Shown: positions 17,274 to 29,000 of the stretch, one piece after another
Layout of the letters: each line of letters opens with the position of its first letter
Position numbering within the stretch: the first letter of the stretch is position 1
From: Anabaena sp. PCC 7108
Lineage (GTDB): Bacteria > Cyanobacteriota > Cyanobacteriia > Cyanobacteriales > Nostocaceae
NCBI RefSeq assembly: GCF_000332135.1
Contig: NZ_KB235896.1
Span: 4,394,356-4,458,355, forward strand
DNA length: 64,000 nt
Direction: 5' to 3'
The notes under the pieces: generated by a model
Database searches by the model: none
Told to the model about the DNA's origin: nothing
The model's input: the letters and a program-made list of their open reading frames with translations, nothing else
Program-made: the position numbers and the translations under genes

Positions 17274-19181
17274 TTAGACAACAGTAGCAGCTTGTTTCTT
17301 AAAGAAAGCTTGCAAAATAGTTTCTGCAATTTGCCGACTGCTTAAACCTAAGGCTGCAAAAGATTGATCTGGTGTGGCATGATCTACCAAAATATCTGGG
17401 ACACCAATCCGCTTCACAGGAACCAAAACATCAGCATCAAGTAAAGCTTCAGCCACCGCAGAACCAAAGCCACCCATTAAACAGCCTTCTTCCAAAGTGA
17501 CAACTCGGCCAATTTGTTGAGCCAAAGGTAAAATCAACTCAGTATCCAAAGGCTTAACAAACCGGGCATTAATCACAGTAGCTTCAATGCCATGTTCGCT
17601 GAGAATTTCTGCCGCTTGCATACTGGGGTAAACCATTGTGCCGTAACCGACGATTAACACATCATCACCCTGGCGGAGAATTTCCCCTTTACCGATTTCC
17701 AAAGGTTCCCAACCTTCTTCCATCAAAGGTACACCGTGACCATTACCGCGTGGGAAACGCATAGAAATGGGGCTACTGGTGTGGTTAATACCAGTCACCA
17801 CCATCCGTTGTAATTCCGCTTCGTCCTTGGGAGCCATCACTACCATGTTGGGAATACAACGTAGATAGGCGATGTCATACATACCTTGGTGAGTCGGACC
17901 ATCAGCACCAACAATACCTGCTCGATCTAAACAGAAGAATACGGGTAGGTTTTGGATGCAGACATCGTGAATAATTTGGTCAAAGGCGCGTTGTAAGAAA
18001 GTGGAATAGATAGCAGCAACAGGGCGCATTCCTTCACAGGCTAAACCAGCTGCTAAAGTCACAGCGTGTTGTTCAGCAATACCCACATCGATATATTGAT
18101 TGGGTAATTTAGCTTGGAGTTTATCTAAACCTGTACCGGTGGCCATTGCTGCCGTAATCCCGACGATTTTGGGATTTTGTTCTGCCAGTTTTACCAAAGT
18201 GTGAGAAAAAACTTTAGCGTAAGCTGGAGGTTTGGGTTTACTGGAAGGAATAGCCTTACCGGTGGTTAAGTTAAAGGGGGTTTGGGCGTGGTAGCCTACT
18301 TGGTCTTTTTCAGCTAGTTCATAGCCTTTACCTTTAGTTGTCACCACATGAACCAAAACCGGGCCAATAATTTGATGTGCTTGTTGGAAGGTAGCAATCA
18401 ACTCTTCTAAATTATGCCCGTCCACAGGCCCCACGTAGGTAAAGCCCAGTTCTTCAAAAACTGCACCAACTTTGGGAACCGCTAAACGCTTCATTCCTTC
18501 TTTGATGCGTTCTAGTTCTGGGGAAAGAGATTCACCAACAAAAGGAATATGTTTGAACTGTTCCTCTAAATTATCTTTGATAAATTGCACCGGTGGGCTA
18601 AGGCGCATTTTGTTGAGATAGCGGGGAATAGCACCAACGTTGGGGGAGATGGACATCTCATTGTCATTGAGAACCACCAGCAGGTTAGTTTTGGGTAAGT
18701 GTCCAGCGTGGTTGATGGCTTCTAAAGCCATACCACCGGTTAAAGCACCATCTCCAATCACAGCAACGGCTTTAAATTTTTCCCCTTTTAAGTCGCGGGC
18801 TAAAGCCATACCCAAGGCGGCTGAGATACTGGTAGAAGCGTGTCCAGCACCAAAGTGGTCAAATTTGTTTTCACAACGCTTGAGATAACCTGCAACTCCG
18901 TCTTTTTGTCTGAGAGTGTGGAAGTCACTGTAGCGTCCTGTGAGTAGTTTGTGGGGATAAGCTTGATGTCCCACATCCCAAATGACTTTATCTCGATCTA
19001 AGTCCAACGTCTGGTAAAGTCCAAGGGTTAGTTCTACAACTCCCAAACCGGGACCTAAATGTCCCCCAGTTGCGGCTACGGTTTGTAAGTGCTTATCTCG
19101 AATCTGATGAGCAATTTGTTGCAATTGCCGAATCGACAAACCATGCAACTGGTTAGGGTGGGTGATTTCACTCAGGTGCAT
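17274..19181 (-). CDS. dxs: 1-deoxy-D-xylulose-5-phosphate synthase
   Basis: A 635-residue thiamine-diphosphate enzyme that condenses pyruvate and glyceraldehyde 3-phosphate, the entry step of the MEP isoprenoid pathway feeding chlorophyll phytol, carotenoids and quinones. The ThDP motif is [20 protein letters not shown] through NDNEMSIS. The transketolase pyrimidine domain has [12 protein letters not shown] and [15 protein letters not shown], followed by [15 protein letters not shown]. Length is normal. It is monocistronic, with the downstream hairpin at 17230-17256. Confidence 0.97.
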   Translation of the reverse strand: MHLSEITHPNQLHGLSIRQLQQIAHQIRDKHLQTVAATGGHLGPGLGVVELTLGLYQTLDLDRDKVIWDVGHQAYPHKLLTGRYSDFHTLRQKDGVAGYLKRCENKFDHFGAGHASTSISAALGMALARDLKGEKFKAVAVIGDGALTGGMALEAINHAGHLPKTNLLVVLNDNEMSISPNVGAIPRYLNKMRLSPPVQFIKDNLEEQFKHIPFVGESLSPELERIKEGMKRLAVPKVGAVFEELGFTYVGPVDGHNLEELIATFQQAHQIIGPVLVHVVTTKGKGYELAEKDQVGYHAQTPFNLTTGKAIPSSKPKPPAYAKVFSHTLVKLAEQNPKIVGITAAMATGTGLDKLQAKLPNQYIDVGIAEQHAVTLAAGLACEGMRPVAAIYSTFLQRAFDQIIHDVCIQNLPVFFCLDRAGIVGADGPTHQGMYDIAYLRCIPNMVVMAPKDEAELQRMVVTGINHTSSPISMRFPRGNGHGVPLMEEGWEPLEIGKGEILRQGDDVLIVGYGTMVYPSMQAAEILSEHGIEATVINARFVKPLDTELILPLAQQIGRVVTLEEGCLMGGFGSAVAEALLDADVLVPVKRIGVPDILVDHATPDQSFAALGLSSRQIAETILQAFFKKQAATVV

Positions 19182-19331
19182 ATTATCGGGTTTTCCTCTC
19201 TATACTCTACTTTTGGCATTAACTTAGATTTTCCCACTTCAGGTGTCTACAAAAAGCTGGCAGTCATTAATGTTGTTTGTAGAAGTATAACTTTGGTTAG
19301 TTATCCGCAGCCATTTCTCCTCATCTCCCGA

Positions 19332-20003
19332 TCATAATTGGGGTACACCAGGGACTACTGGTGTCTCTGGTTGTTTTTGTTGGCGTTGCAAATATTTACT
19401 TAAGACGTAAGCCATGTCAGCACGAGTCATGGGGCTTAAGGGGTTAATATTACCTTGGGTATCTGTATTGATAAATCCTTCACTGACTACGGTAGCGATC
19501 GCTTTTCTAGCCCAGGTGGGTATATTCTCTGCATCTGGGTGAGGTGTCAAAATTTCGTTGACGGTATCATTGGGGAACTGAAACACTCCATAGGCCTGGG
19601 CAAAAATTGCTAACCCTTCAGCCCTGGATACTCTTTGATTGGGAAAGAACATATTCCCTCGATAGCCTTTCATAATGTCGGTTTTGAGAACTATCTGAAT
19701 ATCTTGATATCCAGGGTGAGAACTCGGCACATCTGGTATAAATTTTGCTTTTTTTTGTTCAACAGCTTGGCGTTTTTCTAAATGAAAAGCTTTCACTAAA
19801 ATTGATGCTAATTCAGCCCGACTAATTAAGCTATTTGGATAAAATTGACCATCGGGAAAATTGGCAATTAATTTGGCGTTAATCACCTTTTGTATATAAT
19901 CTGAACCCTGGATAGGTAGTTGTTCTGAAGTTTGTGTCTGCGCCATTACTGGGTAGTTTTGCACTAGGCTTACTAAACTCAATGTAGCTAGTAATTTTTT
20001 CAT
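19332..20003 (-). CDS. Secreted S-layer-homology (SLH) protein
   Basis: A 223-residue exported protein: signal peptide (residues 1-21, ending in VMA-QTQ) and three SLH repeats with no further domain. The repeats show as LIANFPDGQFYPNSLISRAE, IMKGYRGNMFFPNQRVSRAE and FINTDTQGNINPLSPMTRAD. In cyanobacteria SLH proteins bind peptidoglycan-linked polymer at the outer envelope; this small form lacks the porin barrel. The ATG at 20003 is preferred over one four codons upstream (20015), because it gives a clean MKK signal start. Confidence 0.88.
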   Translation of the reverse strand: MKKLLATLSLVSLVQNYPVMAQTQTSEQLPIQGSDYIQKVINAKLIANFPDGQFYPNSLISRAELASILVKAFHLEKRQAVEQKKAKFIPDVPSSHPGYQDIQIVLKTDIMKGYRGNMFFPNQRVSRAEGLAIFAQAYGVFQFPNDTVNEILTPHPDAENIPTWARKAIATVVSEGFINTDTQGNINPLSPMTRADMAYVLSKYLQRQQKQPETPVVPGVPQL

Positions 20004-20223
20004 GTCTATTATCATTTTATAACTGCATTGTTTATATTGACGTTTGTTGAATAACTGAAGTTGCCGATTTTCTATTTCATTAATTATTAGTATTTTTTTA
20101 TGTATAATTTGAAATTTTTGATCTAAGAAATATCACTAATTACCTATTAACCATTACCAATTTTGTAGTATAGTCGGCTGTAATAGTATCTTCCCCACAG
20201 TTAATTTTTGAGGAGTTTTAAGA

Positions 20224-20934
20224 ATGTCCGTAGCAGCAGACCCCGTGAAGTTGATGAAGCAAGAAGTTGGCAAAGCCGCCGCCGCCCTGGTAAAATCTGG
20301 TTCCATAGTTGGGTTGGGTACGGGGTCAACTACAGCCTATACAATTCAATATTTAGGAGAACGCCTCAAGTCTGGTGAACTTAAAGATATTGTTGGAATC
20401 CCCACCTCGTTTCAGTCGGAAGTTCTAGCAAAACAGTACGGCGTTCCTCTGACGACTCTCGACGCTATTGACCATATTGATATTGCTATTGATGGTGCTG
20501 ATGAAGTTGATCCCCACAAAAACTTGATTAAAGGCGGTGGTGCTGCACATACCCGCGAAAAAGTGGTAGATTATCTGGCAGAGCAGTTTATTGTCGTGGT
20601 CGATGCTGGTAAGTTAGTAGACCGCTTGGGTTCTAGTTTTGCTGTCCCAGTGGAAGTTATCCCTATGGCTATTACTCCCGTTCTCAATGCAATTAAAAAA
20701 CTCGGTGGTAAACCTGAACTCCGCATGGGTGTAAGGAAAGCCGGCCCAGTCATCACCGACCAAGGTAATATGGTTGTCGATGTGAGATTTGATAATATTA
20801 GCGACCCTGTGAATTTAGAAAAAACACTGAATAATATTCCTGGTGTTTTGGAAAATGGCATCTTTGTAAATTGTGTTGATTTGGTTTTGATTGGCGAAGT
20901 TATCGATGGTAAACCTATTGTTCGTCAGATGTAG
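20224..20934 (+). CDS. rpiA: Ribose-5-phosphate isomerase A
   Basis: A 236-residue enzyme interconverting ribose 5-phosphate and ribulose 5-phosphate in the pentose phosphate and Calvin cycles. Signatures include [38 protein letters not shown] with the catalytic acids, and [12 protein letters not shown]. It is preceded by a GAGG ribosome site. A short GC hairpin (20948-20964) follows the stop. Confidence 0.96.
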   Translation: MSVAADPVKLMKQEVGKAAAALVKSGSIVGLGTGSTTAYTIQYLGERLKSGELKDIVGIPTSFQSEVLAKQYGVPLTTLDAIDHIDIAIDGADEVDPHKNLIKGGGAAHTREKVVDYLAEQFIVVVDAGKLVDRLGSSFAVPVEVIPMAITPVLNAIKKLGGKPELRMGVRKAGPVITDQGNMVVDVRFDNISDPVNLEKTLNNIPGVLENGIFVNCVDLVLIGEVIDGKPIVRQM

Positions 20935-20946
20935 TTAAAATAAGTA

Positions 20947-20965
20947 GGGTGGGCAATTCCCACCT
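20947..20965 (+). terminator. Hairpin after rpiA
   Basis: The perfect stem AGGTGGG-type GGTGGG/CCCACC with a five-base loop lies 13 bases past the rpiA stop. The following tract is A-rich rather than T-rich, so termination is only likely. Confidence 0.45.
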
Positions 20966-21009
20966 GAAAAACTAAAATCTAAAAATGAAAGATTAGAATT
21001 TTAAATATA

Positions 21010-22191
21010 ATGTTGTACAGAAGATTTGGACGCACAGAATTACAAATCCCAGTGTTCTCTTGTGGAGGAATGCGATATCAATTTAAATGGCAAGATGTTA
21101 CACCAGAAGAAATTCCAGCAGATAATCAAGAAAATTTAGAAGCGAGTATTCATCGTGCATTAGAAGTTGGGATTAATCACATTGAAACTGCCCGGTTTTA
21201 TGGAACATCAGAAATGCAATTGGGCAAAATTCTACCGCAGTTCCCCCGTGAAAAGTTAATAGTTCAGACTAAAGTTCCTCCTGTGGAAAATCCTCAAGAA
21301 TTCCGCGAAACTTTTGAAAAATCTTTGGCTTATCTCCAGTTAGATTATGTTGATTTGCTGGGTTTGCATGGGATTAATGATGCTGAAAGTTTGGATTATA
21401 GTATTCGTAAAAATGGTTGTTTAGAAGTAGCGAAACAGTTACAAGCTGAGGGAAAAGTTAGATTTATTGGCTTTTCTACTCATGGGGCTACAGATTTGAT
21501 TGTACAAGCAATAAATACTAATCAATTTGATTATGTGAATTTGCATTGGTACTATATTAATCAATGGAATTGGACTGCTATTGAAGCTGCTAATAAATTA
21601 GATATGGGGGTATTTATTATTAGTCCATCTAATAAAGGTGGGTTATTATATCAACCGTCAGCAAAATTAGTTGATTTATGTTATCCATTGAGTCCAATGG
21701 TGTTTAATAATTTATTTTGTTTGAGTCATCCCCAAGTACATACATTGAGTATAGGGGCAGCAAAACCAACTGATTTTGATGAACATTTAAAGACTTTAGA
21801 ATTGTTAGATAAAGCCGAGGAAATTTTACCACCAATTATTGAACGTTTAGAAAATGCAGCCATAGAAACTTTAGGAGAAGATTGGGTAAAAACCTGGGAA
21901 ACTAATTTACCAAGTTGGGAAAAAACACCAGGAAAAATAAATATACGGGTGATTTTGTGGTTGTTAAATTTAGCTTTGGCCTATGACATGATCGAGTATG
22001 GCAAAATGCGCTATAACCTCTTAGGTAATGGTAGTTCCTGGTTTCCTGGTAATAAGGCTGATAAGTTAGCAGAATTAGATTTGCGAGAATGTCTTGTTAA
22101 TAGTCCCCACGCTGAAAAAATTCCGCAGATGTTAGCGAAAGCCGAGGAGATGTTAGGGGGTGCAGAGGTGAAGCGGTTGTCTCAAAGTTGA
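21010..22191 (+). CDS. Aldo/keto reductase family protein
   Basis: A 393-residue protein with an N-terminal aldo-keto reductase barrel (about 1-270) and a C-terminal helical extension (about 280-393). The barrel start MLYRRFGRTELQIPVFSCGG is typical. The catalytic region reads INHIETARFYGTSE, so Glu replaces the usual Asp before TA..Y. The Lys is in VQTKVPP and a His in GLHGIND. The C-terminus lacks the 4Fe-4S cysteines seen in some relatives. Substrate unknown. 75 bases after rpiA on the same strand, but separated by a hairpin. Confidence 0.86.
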   Translation: MLYRRFGRTELQIPVFSCGGMRYQFKWQDVTPEEIPADNQENLEASIHRALEVGINHIETARFYGTSEMQLGKILPQFPREKLIVQTKVPPVENPQEFRETFEKSLAYLQLDYVDLLGLHGINDAESLDYSIRKNGCLEVAKQLQAEGKVRFIGFSTHGATDLIVQAINTNQFDYVNLHWYYINQWNWTAIEAANKLDMGVFIISPSNKGGLLYQPSAKLVDLCYPLSPMVFNNLFCLSHPQVHTLSIGAAKPTDFDEHLKTLELLDKAEEILPPIIERLENAAIETLGEDWVKTWETNLPSWEKTPGKINIRVILWLLNLALAYDMIEYGKMRYNLLGNGSSWFPGNKADKLAELDLRECLVNSPHAEKIPQMLAKAEEMLGGAEVKRLSQS

Positions 22192-22270
22192 AGACTGGAA
22201 ACTTAGTATATTTGGTGATATACTGGGTTTCTGAATATAAATAGTTAGTTGATAAAATTAGCTAACAAAC

Positions 22271-23638
22271 ATGAAATCTATATTTTTGCAAACACCAAAA
22301 CAAATAGCAGTACCTCTACAGTTAGTAACTAACCAGAAAAAATTCACTTTTATTGATCTCTTTGCCGGTATTGGTGGATTTAGAATTGCTTTAGATAAAT
22401 TAGGTGGTCAATGTTTAGGCTATTCTGAAATAGATAAACAAGCTATTAAAGTTTATCAGCAAAATTTTATCAGTTACTTCAATAAAAATGAAATTGAATT
22501 AGGAGATATTACAAAAATTAGTGAACTTCCACCGAATGTTGACATAATTGTGGGTGGTGTTCCTTGTCAACCTTGGTCTGTTGCTGGTTGTTTAAGGGGA
22601 TTTGAAGATCCGAGAGGAAAATTATGGTTTGATGTAATTCGATTGGTAAATAAAAATCAGCCTAAAGGTTTTATATTTGAAAATGTTAGTGGATTAGCAA
22701 GTCCTAAAAACCGAGATAATTTAGAACTAATTCTCAATGAATTGACAAATATAGGATATTGCATTAAATGGAAAGTTATTAATGCTTATGATTTTGGTTT
22801 ACCGCAAAATAGAGAGAGAGTTTTTCTTGTTGGGATTAGACGGGATATAGAAAGATGTCAAGAGTATAAATTCCCTAATCCTCTGAATATTCACCCAAAA
22901 GTTTTAGATATCTTAGATGATTTTAAAAATGTCAAAGTTATTGAGAAAGTTAAATTAGATGCAAATACTTTATTTAAAGGTGTAATTCCACCATCAAGAA
23001 CTCGATTTCAAAAGGATGATGAGTTAAATGATTTTTTTATTTTCTCTGATTTAAGAAATGGGCATACAACAATTCACTCTTGGGATATTATCAAAACAAG
23101 TGATAGAGAAAAAATGATTTGTTTAACTCTTCTGAAACATAGAAGAAGCAAAAAATATGGAGATAAAGATGGTAATCCTTTATCTTTTGATAATTTTAGA
23201 GAAATAATAACTGACATAGAGATAAATGAATTAAATGTATTGGTTGAAAAAGGAATATTTCGCTTAACTGCTGATAATAAGTATGAATTTGTAAATTCTA
23301 AAAATATGACAGGGATTAATGGTATCTATAGAATTATTTTACCTACCGCTGATATTTTCCCGACTTTAACTGCTACTGGTGCTAAAGACTATATTGCTAC
23401 TGTATCTATTAATGCTAGTCATCCACAAGAATATAAAAATCTTTTCTTAGAAAAAATTTATCAACCGCAGAATTATATACCAATTACTGCAAAACACGCT
23501 TGCAAATTACAAGGGTTTCCAAAGAATTTTGAATACCATACAAGAGATGAAATAGCTAAGAAACAGTTTGGTAATGCTGTTCCTGTGCCTGTGGTTGAGT
23601 ATGTAGCTAAAGAATTATTGAAGATTCTTGATATCTAA
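22271..23638 (+). CDS. DNA (cytosine-5) methyltransferase of a type II R-M system
   Basis: A 455-residue C5 methylase. Motif I is DLFAGIGGFRIALD, motif IV is GGVPCQPWSVAG with the catalytic Cys, motif VI is FENVSGL, motif VIII is QNRERVFLVGIRR and motif X is GNAVPVPVVEYVAKEL. The long segment between VIII and IX (about residues 215-360) is the target-recognition region. The gene is AT-rich with many ATA/AAT codons, unlike neighbouring housekeeping genes, consistent with horizontal acquisition. It meets the restriction gene tail to tail with no spacer. Confidence 0.94.
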   Translation: MKSIFLQTPKQIAVPLQLVTNQKKFTFIDLFAGIGGFRIALDKLGGQCLGYSEIDKQAIKVYQQNFISYFNKNEIELGDITKISELPPNVDIIVGGVPCQPWSVAGCLRGFEDPRGKLWFDVIRLVNKNQPKGFIFENVSGLASPKNRDNLELILNELTNIGYCIKWKVINAYDFGLPQNRERVFLVGIRRDIERCQEYKFPNPLNIHPKVLDILDDFKNVKVIEKVKLDANTLFKGVIPPSRTRFQKDDELNDFFIFSDLRNGHTTIHSWDIIKTSDREKMICLTLLKHRRSKKYGDKDGNPLSFDNFREIITDIEINELNVLVEKGIFRLTADNKYEFVNSKNMTGINGIYRIILPTADIFPTLTATGAKDYIATVSINASHPQEYKNLFLEKIYQPQNYIPITAKHACKLQGFPKNFEYHTRDEIAKKQFGNAVPVPVVEYVAKELLKILDI

Positions 23639-24439
23639 CTAATTTGGATAAAAAATATCATGAAATTCTGCTGCAAAGTTTTCTTGTCCTAATTCAACAA
23701 AAAGTGATTGTAAATCCTCAAATGTATTTTCATTTCCAGAACAAAAATCCCAAAATTCATTTTCAACCCATATATCTTGGGTAATATCCAAAGGAGAACT
23801 AGATAACATACTTTTTTGCTTTTCATACCAAGATTTTTTAAACGGATTAAAAGGAATAGCAATACGTGCTTCTAAGTTAGCATCAGGATTTTTAGAGAAT
23901 CTGTAAGCATACCATTCTAGAATTTGTTTGTTAAATCCTTTAAAACCTCCCTGATTTGGTTGTGTGGTTTTAATATCAAAAACATATTCAATACAATTTT
24001 TGGAAAAATGAATATCTACTCCTGTACCAGAAGGAGGAGATGTATATTTAATTATTTCTTCAGGATTAATTTTCACAGCAGCTTGTTTAAGTCTCTGTAT
24101 ACATTCTTGAGTACAAATAATATTTCTATCATATTTGTTTTCACGTTCAGCAATTAAATTGTTTAGTTCAATATCTAATTCTTTAGGAAATGGTTGAGGA
24201 CGTAATATTTTTTCAGTAATGATTTCAAATCCATTTAATTCTGCTAAAGTTTTAGCTATAGGTTCCCAACAAGTTGTTCCTAAACTTGTTTCTAGTCCAC
24301 CAATCAGAGAACGTATTCGTCTTTCTTTGGGAAAAATATCATCTAATACTTGGTAATTTTCTATTTTCTTACCTTTAAAAAAATTCCTAATTGATTTTTT
24401 TAGATTTTCCTTGATAATTTGTTTGGTAGAGTCATCCAT
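23639..24439 (-). CDS. Type II restriction endonuclease (TdeIII-like)
   Basis: A 266-residue protein that I assign to the TdeIII-like restriction family by the segment VFDIKTTQPNQGGFKGFNKQ followed by ILEWYAY. Together with SGTGVDIHF just before it, this gives a plausible PD-(D/E)xK metal site (D...DxK). The N-terminal part has LETSLGTTCWEPIAKTLAEL, another family feature. Characterised relatives (TdeIII, and by my recollection MjaII) cut GGNCC-type sites, so the target here may be similar but is not proven. Convergent with the methylase; the stop codons abut (23638/23639). Confidence 0.82.
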   Translation of the reverse strand: MDDSTKQIIKENLKKSIRNFFKGKKIENYQVLDDIFPKERRIRSLIGGLETSLGTTCWEPIAKTLAELNGFEIITEKILRPQPFPKELDIELNNLIAERENKYDRNIICTQECIQRLKQAAVKINPEEIIKYTSPPSGTGVDIHFSKNCIEYVFDIKTTQPNQGGFKGFNKQILEWYAYRFSKNPDANLEARIAIPFNPFKKSWYEKQKSMLSSSPLDITQDIWVENEFWDFCSGNENTFEDLQSLFVELGQENFAAEFHDIFYPN

Positions 24440-24514
24440 ATTTCATTATTATCAGTAATTAAATTCATCTACATAAATAATAAAGCAAGGTGAATAGATA
24501 ATTGCTAATTTAGC

Positions 24515-24554
24515 ACCAATTACCTATCACCTATCACCTATCACCCATCACCAA
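24515..24554. repeat. Heptamer STRR (cacctat)
   Basis: Four to five copies of the 7-mer cacctat/caccaat in the spacer between the restriction gene promoter and the stop of the CNNM gene. It marks one boundary of the restriction-modification cassette. Confidence 0.8.
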
Positions 24555-25865
24555 TTACCCATGATGATTTCCCTTTGGCACAACTAGTACTTTATCAACA
24601 CGATTTCCATCCATGTCCATGACTTCAAAACGCATACCTTCCCATTCAAAATGGTCTGCTGCTGCGGGGATACGTCCTAAATGGGTGATTACAAGTCCAC
24701 CTAATGTTTGATAACTACCTCTTTCGTCAGGTTCCAATTCATCGAGATCGAAAAGTTCCAAAAACTCTTCTATAGGTAACATTCCATCTACAAGCCAGGA
24801 ACCATCTTCTCTTTGTACAGCTTCTGGTTGCTCTTGTCCTGGGCCTGCGGGTACATCACCGACGATTTCACTCATAATGTCATTGAGAGTGACTAACCCT
24901 TGAATTACGCCATATTCATCGACTACTAGCGCCATGTGAGTGATGGTTTGTTTGAATAACTCTAAAACTTTTAACCCACGGGTGCTTTCCGGTACAAACA
25001 CAGGTTGACGTAATCCTACTGTTAAGTCTAAAGGTTCACCCCGAAAACTGCGGGCTAATAAGTCGGTGACGGGAATTACACCCAGGACATTATCAAGTCC
25101 TTCTTGACAAACTGGATACCGGGAATAGGCACTTTCCACCATTTTTTCGCGGTTTTCTTCTGGGGGATCTTCCAAGTCTAGCCAGACTATATCAGGACGT
25201 GGTGTCATTAAGTAACTGACAGGACGATCACCTAAACGGAAAACTCGTTCTACCATATCCTGTTCGGCTTCTTCAAAGGTTCCCGCTTCTGTCCCTTGTT
25301 CTATTAAAATTTTGATTTCTTCTTCAGTGACTTGCGGTTCAGTAGAGGGTGTAATTCCCAAGATTCGCAGTACTAAATCTGTAGATGCACTCAATAGATA
25401 TACTATAGGTGAAGCTATACTTGCTAAAGCTCGCATGGGGACGGCGACAAGGGCGGCAATTTTTTCGGGGTTGTTTAATGCCAGCCGTTTGGGTACGAGT
25501 TCACCAACTATGAGCGAAAAATAAGTAATTAGTAAGACGACTACACCAAAAGCGATCGCACTACTATAATTAGCTAAAACTGGGACTAGCTTTACATACT
25601 CTTCTAGTCTTTTAGCAATGGTAGCACCACCAAAGACACCATTAAGAATATTAATGAGTGTAATCCCTACTTGGACGATAGACAAAAAATGATTGGGCGA
25701 CTCTGCTAGTTTCAAAGCAGCCCTGGCATTGACATCTCCTTGATTGGCCAACTGCTGTAGTCTAACTTTTCGGGCTGAGACTACGGCCATTTCCGACATG
25801 GAAAATACTCCGTTGGCGAAAATTAGCACTAAAATGGTTAAAATTTCAAAAGTAATGGAAGACAT
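24555..25865 (-). CDS. CNNM/CBS/CorC_HlyC membrane protein
   Basis: A 436-residue protein of the hemolysin-C/CorC type, linked to magnesium or cobalt transport. The N-terminal CNNM (DUF21) domain (about 1-195) has three to four membrane helices, with NGVFSMSEMAVVSARKVRLQ near its start. Two CBS motifs follow (about 215-330, with YLMTPRPDIVWLDL and ALVVDEYGVIQGLVTLNDIM). The C-terminal CorC_HlyC domain (about 350-432) ends DKVLVVPKGNHHG. No true hemolysin role is implied. Divergent from mfd. Confidence 0.92.
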   Translation of the reverse strand: MSSITFEILTILVLIFANGVFSMSEMAVVSARKVRLQQLANQGDVNARAALKLAESPNHFLSIVQVGITLINILNGVFGGATIAKRLEEYVKLVPVLANYSSAIAFGVVVLLITYFSLIVGELVPKRLALNNPEKIAALVAVPMRALASIASPIVYLLSASTDLVLRILGITPSTEPQVTEEEIKILIEQGTEAGTFEEAEQDMVERVFRLGDRPVSYLMTPRPDIVWLDLEDPPEENREKMVESAYSRYPVCQEGLDNVLGVIPVTDLLARSFRGEPLDLTVGLRQPVFVPESTRGLKVLELFKQTITHMALVVDEYGVIQGLVTLNDIMSEIVGDVPAGPGQEQPEAVQREDGSWLVDGMLPIEEFLELFDLDELEPDERGSYQTLGGLVITHLGRIPAAADHFEWEGMRFEVMDMDGNRVDKVLVVPKGNHHG

Positions 25866-26079
25866 TGTTGATAATTGCCGCTGTGAAAAGCGAAGTTAGC
25901 TCAAACCCTAGTATCTAGTATTAAAGACGTTTTTATAAATGCTTTGAGTATACATAAAGTGGTAGTTATGATTATGCCTTTTTATTCACAAAGCGGCTGT
26001 TAACCCTTTTAGAATAGTTAATATAAACTTCTTATAGATTTTCTTACCCCTTAACGACTTCCAAATAAGCTAAGAATTT

Positions 26080-29000
26080 ATGGCTTTTTATTCTATTGTG
26101 CGTGCTTTGGCGCGATCGCCTCTCACCGCAGAACTAATTACTAAACTCAACAAAAAAAAGGAATTGCGGTTAAATGGCATTTCACGTCTACCGAAGGGGC
26201 TGGTAGCTTCAGCTTTAGCAACCCATGAAGACAAGGATTTGTTTGTGGTGTGTGCCACTCTAGAGGAAGCTGGCCGGGTTTTCGCGCAAATGGAAGCAAT
26301 GGGGTGGAAAAATGTCCACTTTTACCCTACATCTGAAGCTTCTCCTTATGAACCTTTTGACCCAGAAAATGAGCTAAATTGGGGTCAAATGCAGGTTTTG
26401 GCTGATTTGGTCAGTAGGGGCGCAAAAACTCCGCCAAGTCCAAAAATGGCAATTATTGCGACTGTGGGCGCTTTACAGCCGCATTTACCACCGCCAGCAG
26501 CATTTAAATCTTTCTGTCTAACTTTGAAAAAGGGGCAGGAATTTGATTTAGATGCTTTTAGCAAAAAAATCACCATGCTGGGGTATGAACGAGTTCCTTT
26601 GGTGGAAACGGAAGGACAATGGAGTAGACGCGGGGATATTGTCGATGTGTTTCCGGTGTCCTCTGAGTTACCTGTGCGTTTGGATTGGTTTGGAGATGAT
26701 ATTGAACAAATTCGGGAATTTGACCCCTCTACTCAGCGTTCTGCACTGGATAGGATTAACGAAATAACTCTTACTCCTACTAGCTTTGCACCGATTATTT
26801 TAGACGCACTTAAAGATAGTGAGGAATTAAATAGCGACTCAGAAATATTAGAAGGTAGTCGGCGGTTTTTGGGGTTAGCTTTTGCAAAACCTGCTTCTCT
26901 ACTGGACTATTTACCAGACAATACTCTCCTGGCTATTGATGAGCCTGAACAATGTTATGCTCATAGCGATCGCTGGGTGGAAAATGCTCAAGAACAATGG
27001 GAACTCTTAACAGGGAACGGGGAAAATGACCAATTACCTAAAATTCACCGTTCGTTTGATGAGTGCATAGCTGAAACTGGGAATTTTAACAAGTTATATT
27101 TATCGGAATTGGCTGAAGAAAATGATGGTCTCAATTTAGCTAGTAGACCTTTACCTGTGACACCGCACCAATTTGCTAAGTTAGCTGAGACAATAAGACA
27201 AGAACGCGATCGCAATTTTTCGATTTGGTTACTTTCTGCTCAACCTTCCCGTTCGGTTTCTCTCCTCCAAGAACACGATTGTCCCGCGCAGTTTATCCCC
27301 AATCCCCGCGATTATCAAGCTATTGATAAACTGCAAATTAATCATACACCTACCGCGCTTAAATATTCCGGTTTGGCAGAATTAGAAGGTTTTATTTTAC
27401 CTTCTTTCCGTTTGGTTATTGTCACCGATAGAGAGTTTTATGGACAGCATTCTTTAGCTAATTTTGGCTATGTCCGTAAACGTCGTCAAGTTGCATCTAA
27501 ACAAGTTGATCCCAACAAATTGCGTCCAGGGGATTTTGTTGTACATCGTAGTCATGGAATTGGTAAATTTGTCAAGTTAGAAAGTTTGACAATTAATGAT
27601 GAAACCCGTGATTATTTAGTTGTTCAATATGCCGATGGTTTGTTAAGAGTTGCTGCTGACCAAGTTGGTTCTTTGTCTCGTTTCCGCGTCAGTGGAGATA
27701 AAGCCCCGGAATTACATAAAATGACCGGAAAAGCTTGGGATAATACTAAGAACAAAGTCCGCAAAGCGATTAAGAAATTGGCGGTAGATTTGTTAAAGTT
27801 GTATGCAGCACGTTCTCAACAACAAGGTTTTTCCTATCCCGCAGATATGCCTTGGCAAGAAGAAATGGAAGATTCTTTCCCTTACCAACCTACCACAGAT
27901 CAGCTAAAAGCTGTACAAGATGTCAAACGGGATATGGAAAGCGAAAGACCGATGGATCGGTTAGTATGTGGTGATGTCGGTTTTGGCAAAACGGAAGTTG
28001 CAATTCGGGCTATTTTCAAAGCTGTCACCGCAGGAAAGCAAGTTGCACTTTTAGCCCCAACGACAATTTTAACTCAACAACATTATCACACAATTAAAGA
28101 ACGTTTTGCACCTTATCCTGTGAATGTCGGTTTACTGAATCGGTTTCGCAGTCCTGAAGAAAAACGCAATATTCAAAAGCGTCTGGCTACTGGAGAATTA
28201 GATATAGTTGTTGGTACACATCAATTATTAGGTAAAGGTGTCCAATTTAAAGATTTAGGACTTTTAGTAATTGACGAAGAACAAAGATTTGGCGTTAATC
28301 AAAAGGAAAAAATCAAAAGCCTCAAAACTCAAGTTGATGTTTTAACTCTTTCTGCAACTCCCATTCCCAGAACTTTGTATATGTCTTTATCGGGAATTCG
28401 GGAAATGAGTTTAATTACCACTCCACCTCCCACCAGAAGACCAATTCAAACTCATCTCGCACCTCTAAACCCGGAAATTGTCAGAAGTGCAATTCGTCAA
28501 GAATTAGATCGAGGTGGACAAGTTTTTTATGTAGTTCCGCGAGTAGAAGGGATTGAAGAAACAACCGCAAATCTGCGGGAAATGGTTCCAGGAGGAAGAT
28601 TTGCGATCGCACATGGTCAAATGGACGAAAGCGAGTTAGAATCAACTATGCTGACTTTCGGAAATAATGACGCTGATATTCTTGTTTGTACGACAATTAT
28701 TGAATCTGGTTTAGATATTCCGCGAGTTAATACCATCTTAATTGAAGATGCTCACCGTTTTGGTTTATCTCAATTATATCAATTACGTGGTCGTGTAGGA
28801 CGTGCCGGCATTCAAGCTCACGCATGGTTATTTTACCCCAAACAACGAGAATTATCCGATGCAGCGAGACAAAGATTAAGAGCAATTCAAGAATTTACCC
28901 AACTCGGTTCTGGATATCAATTAGCAATGCGAGATATGGAAATTCGCGGTGTGGGTAACTTGCTAGGTGCAGAACAATCTGGTCAAATGGATGCAATTGG

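Noticed and set aside
24555-25865. Haemolysin
   Set aside because: The family name is historical; the domains are CNNM, CBS and CorC_HlyC, pointing to ion transport.
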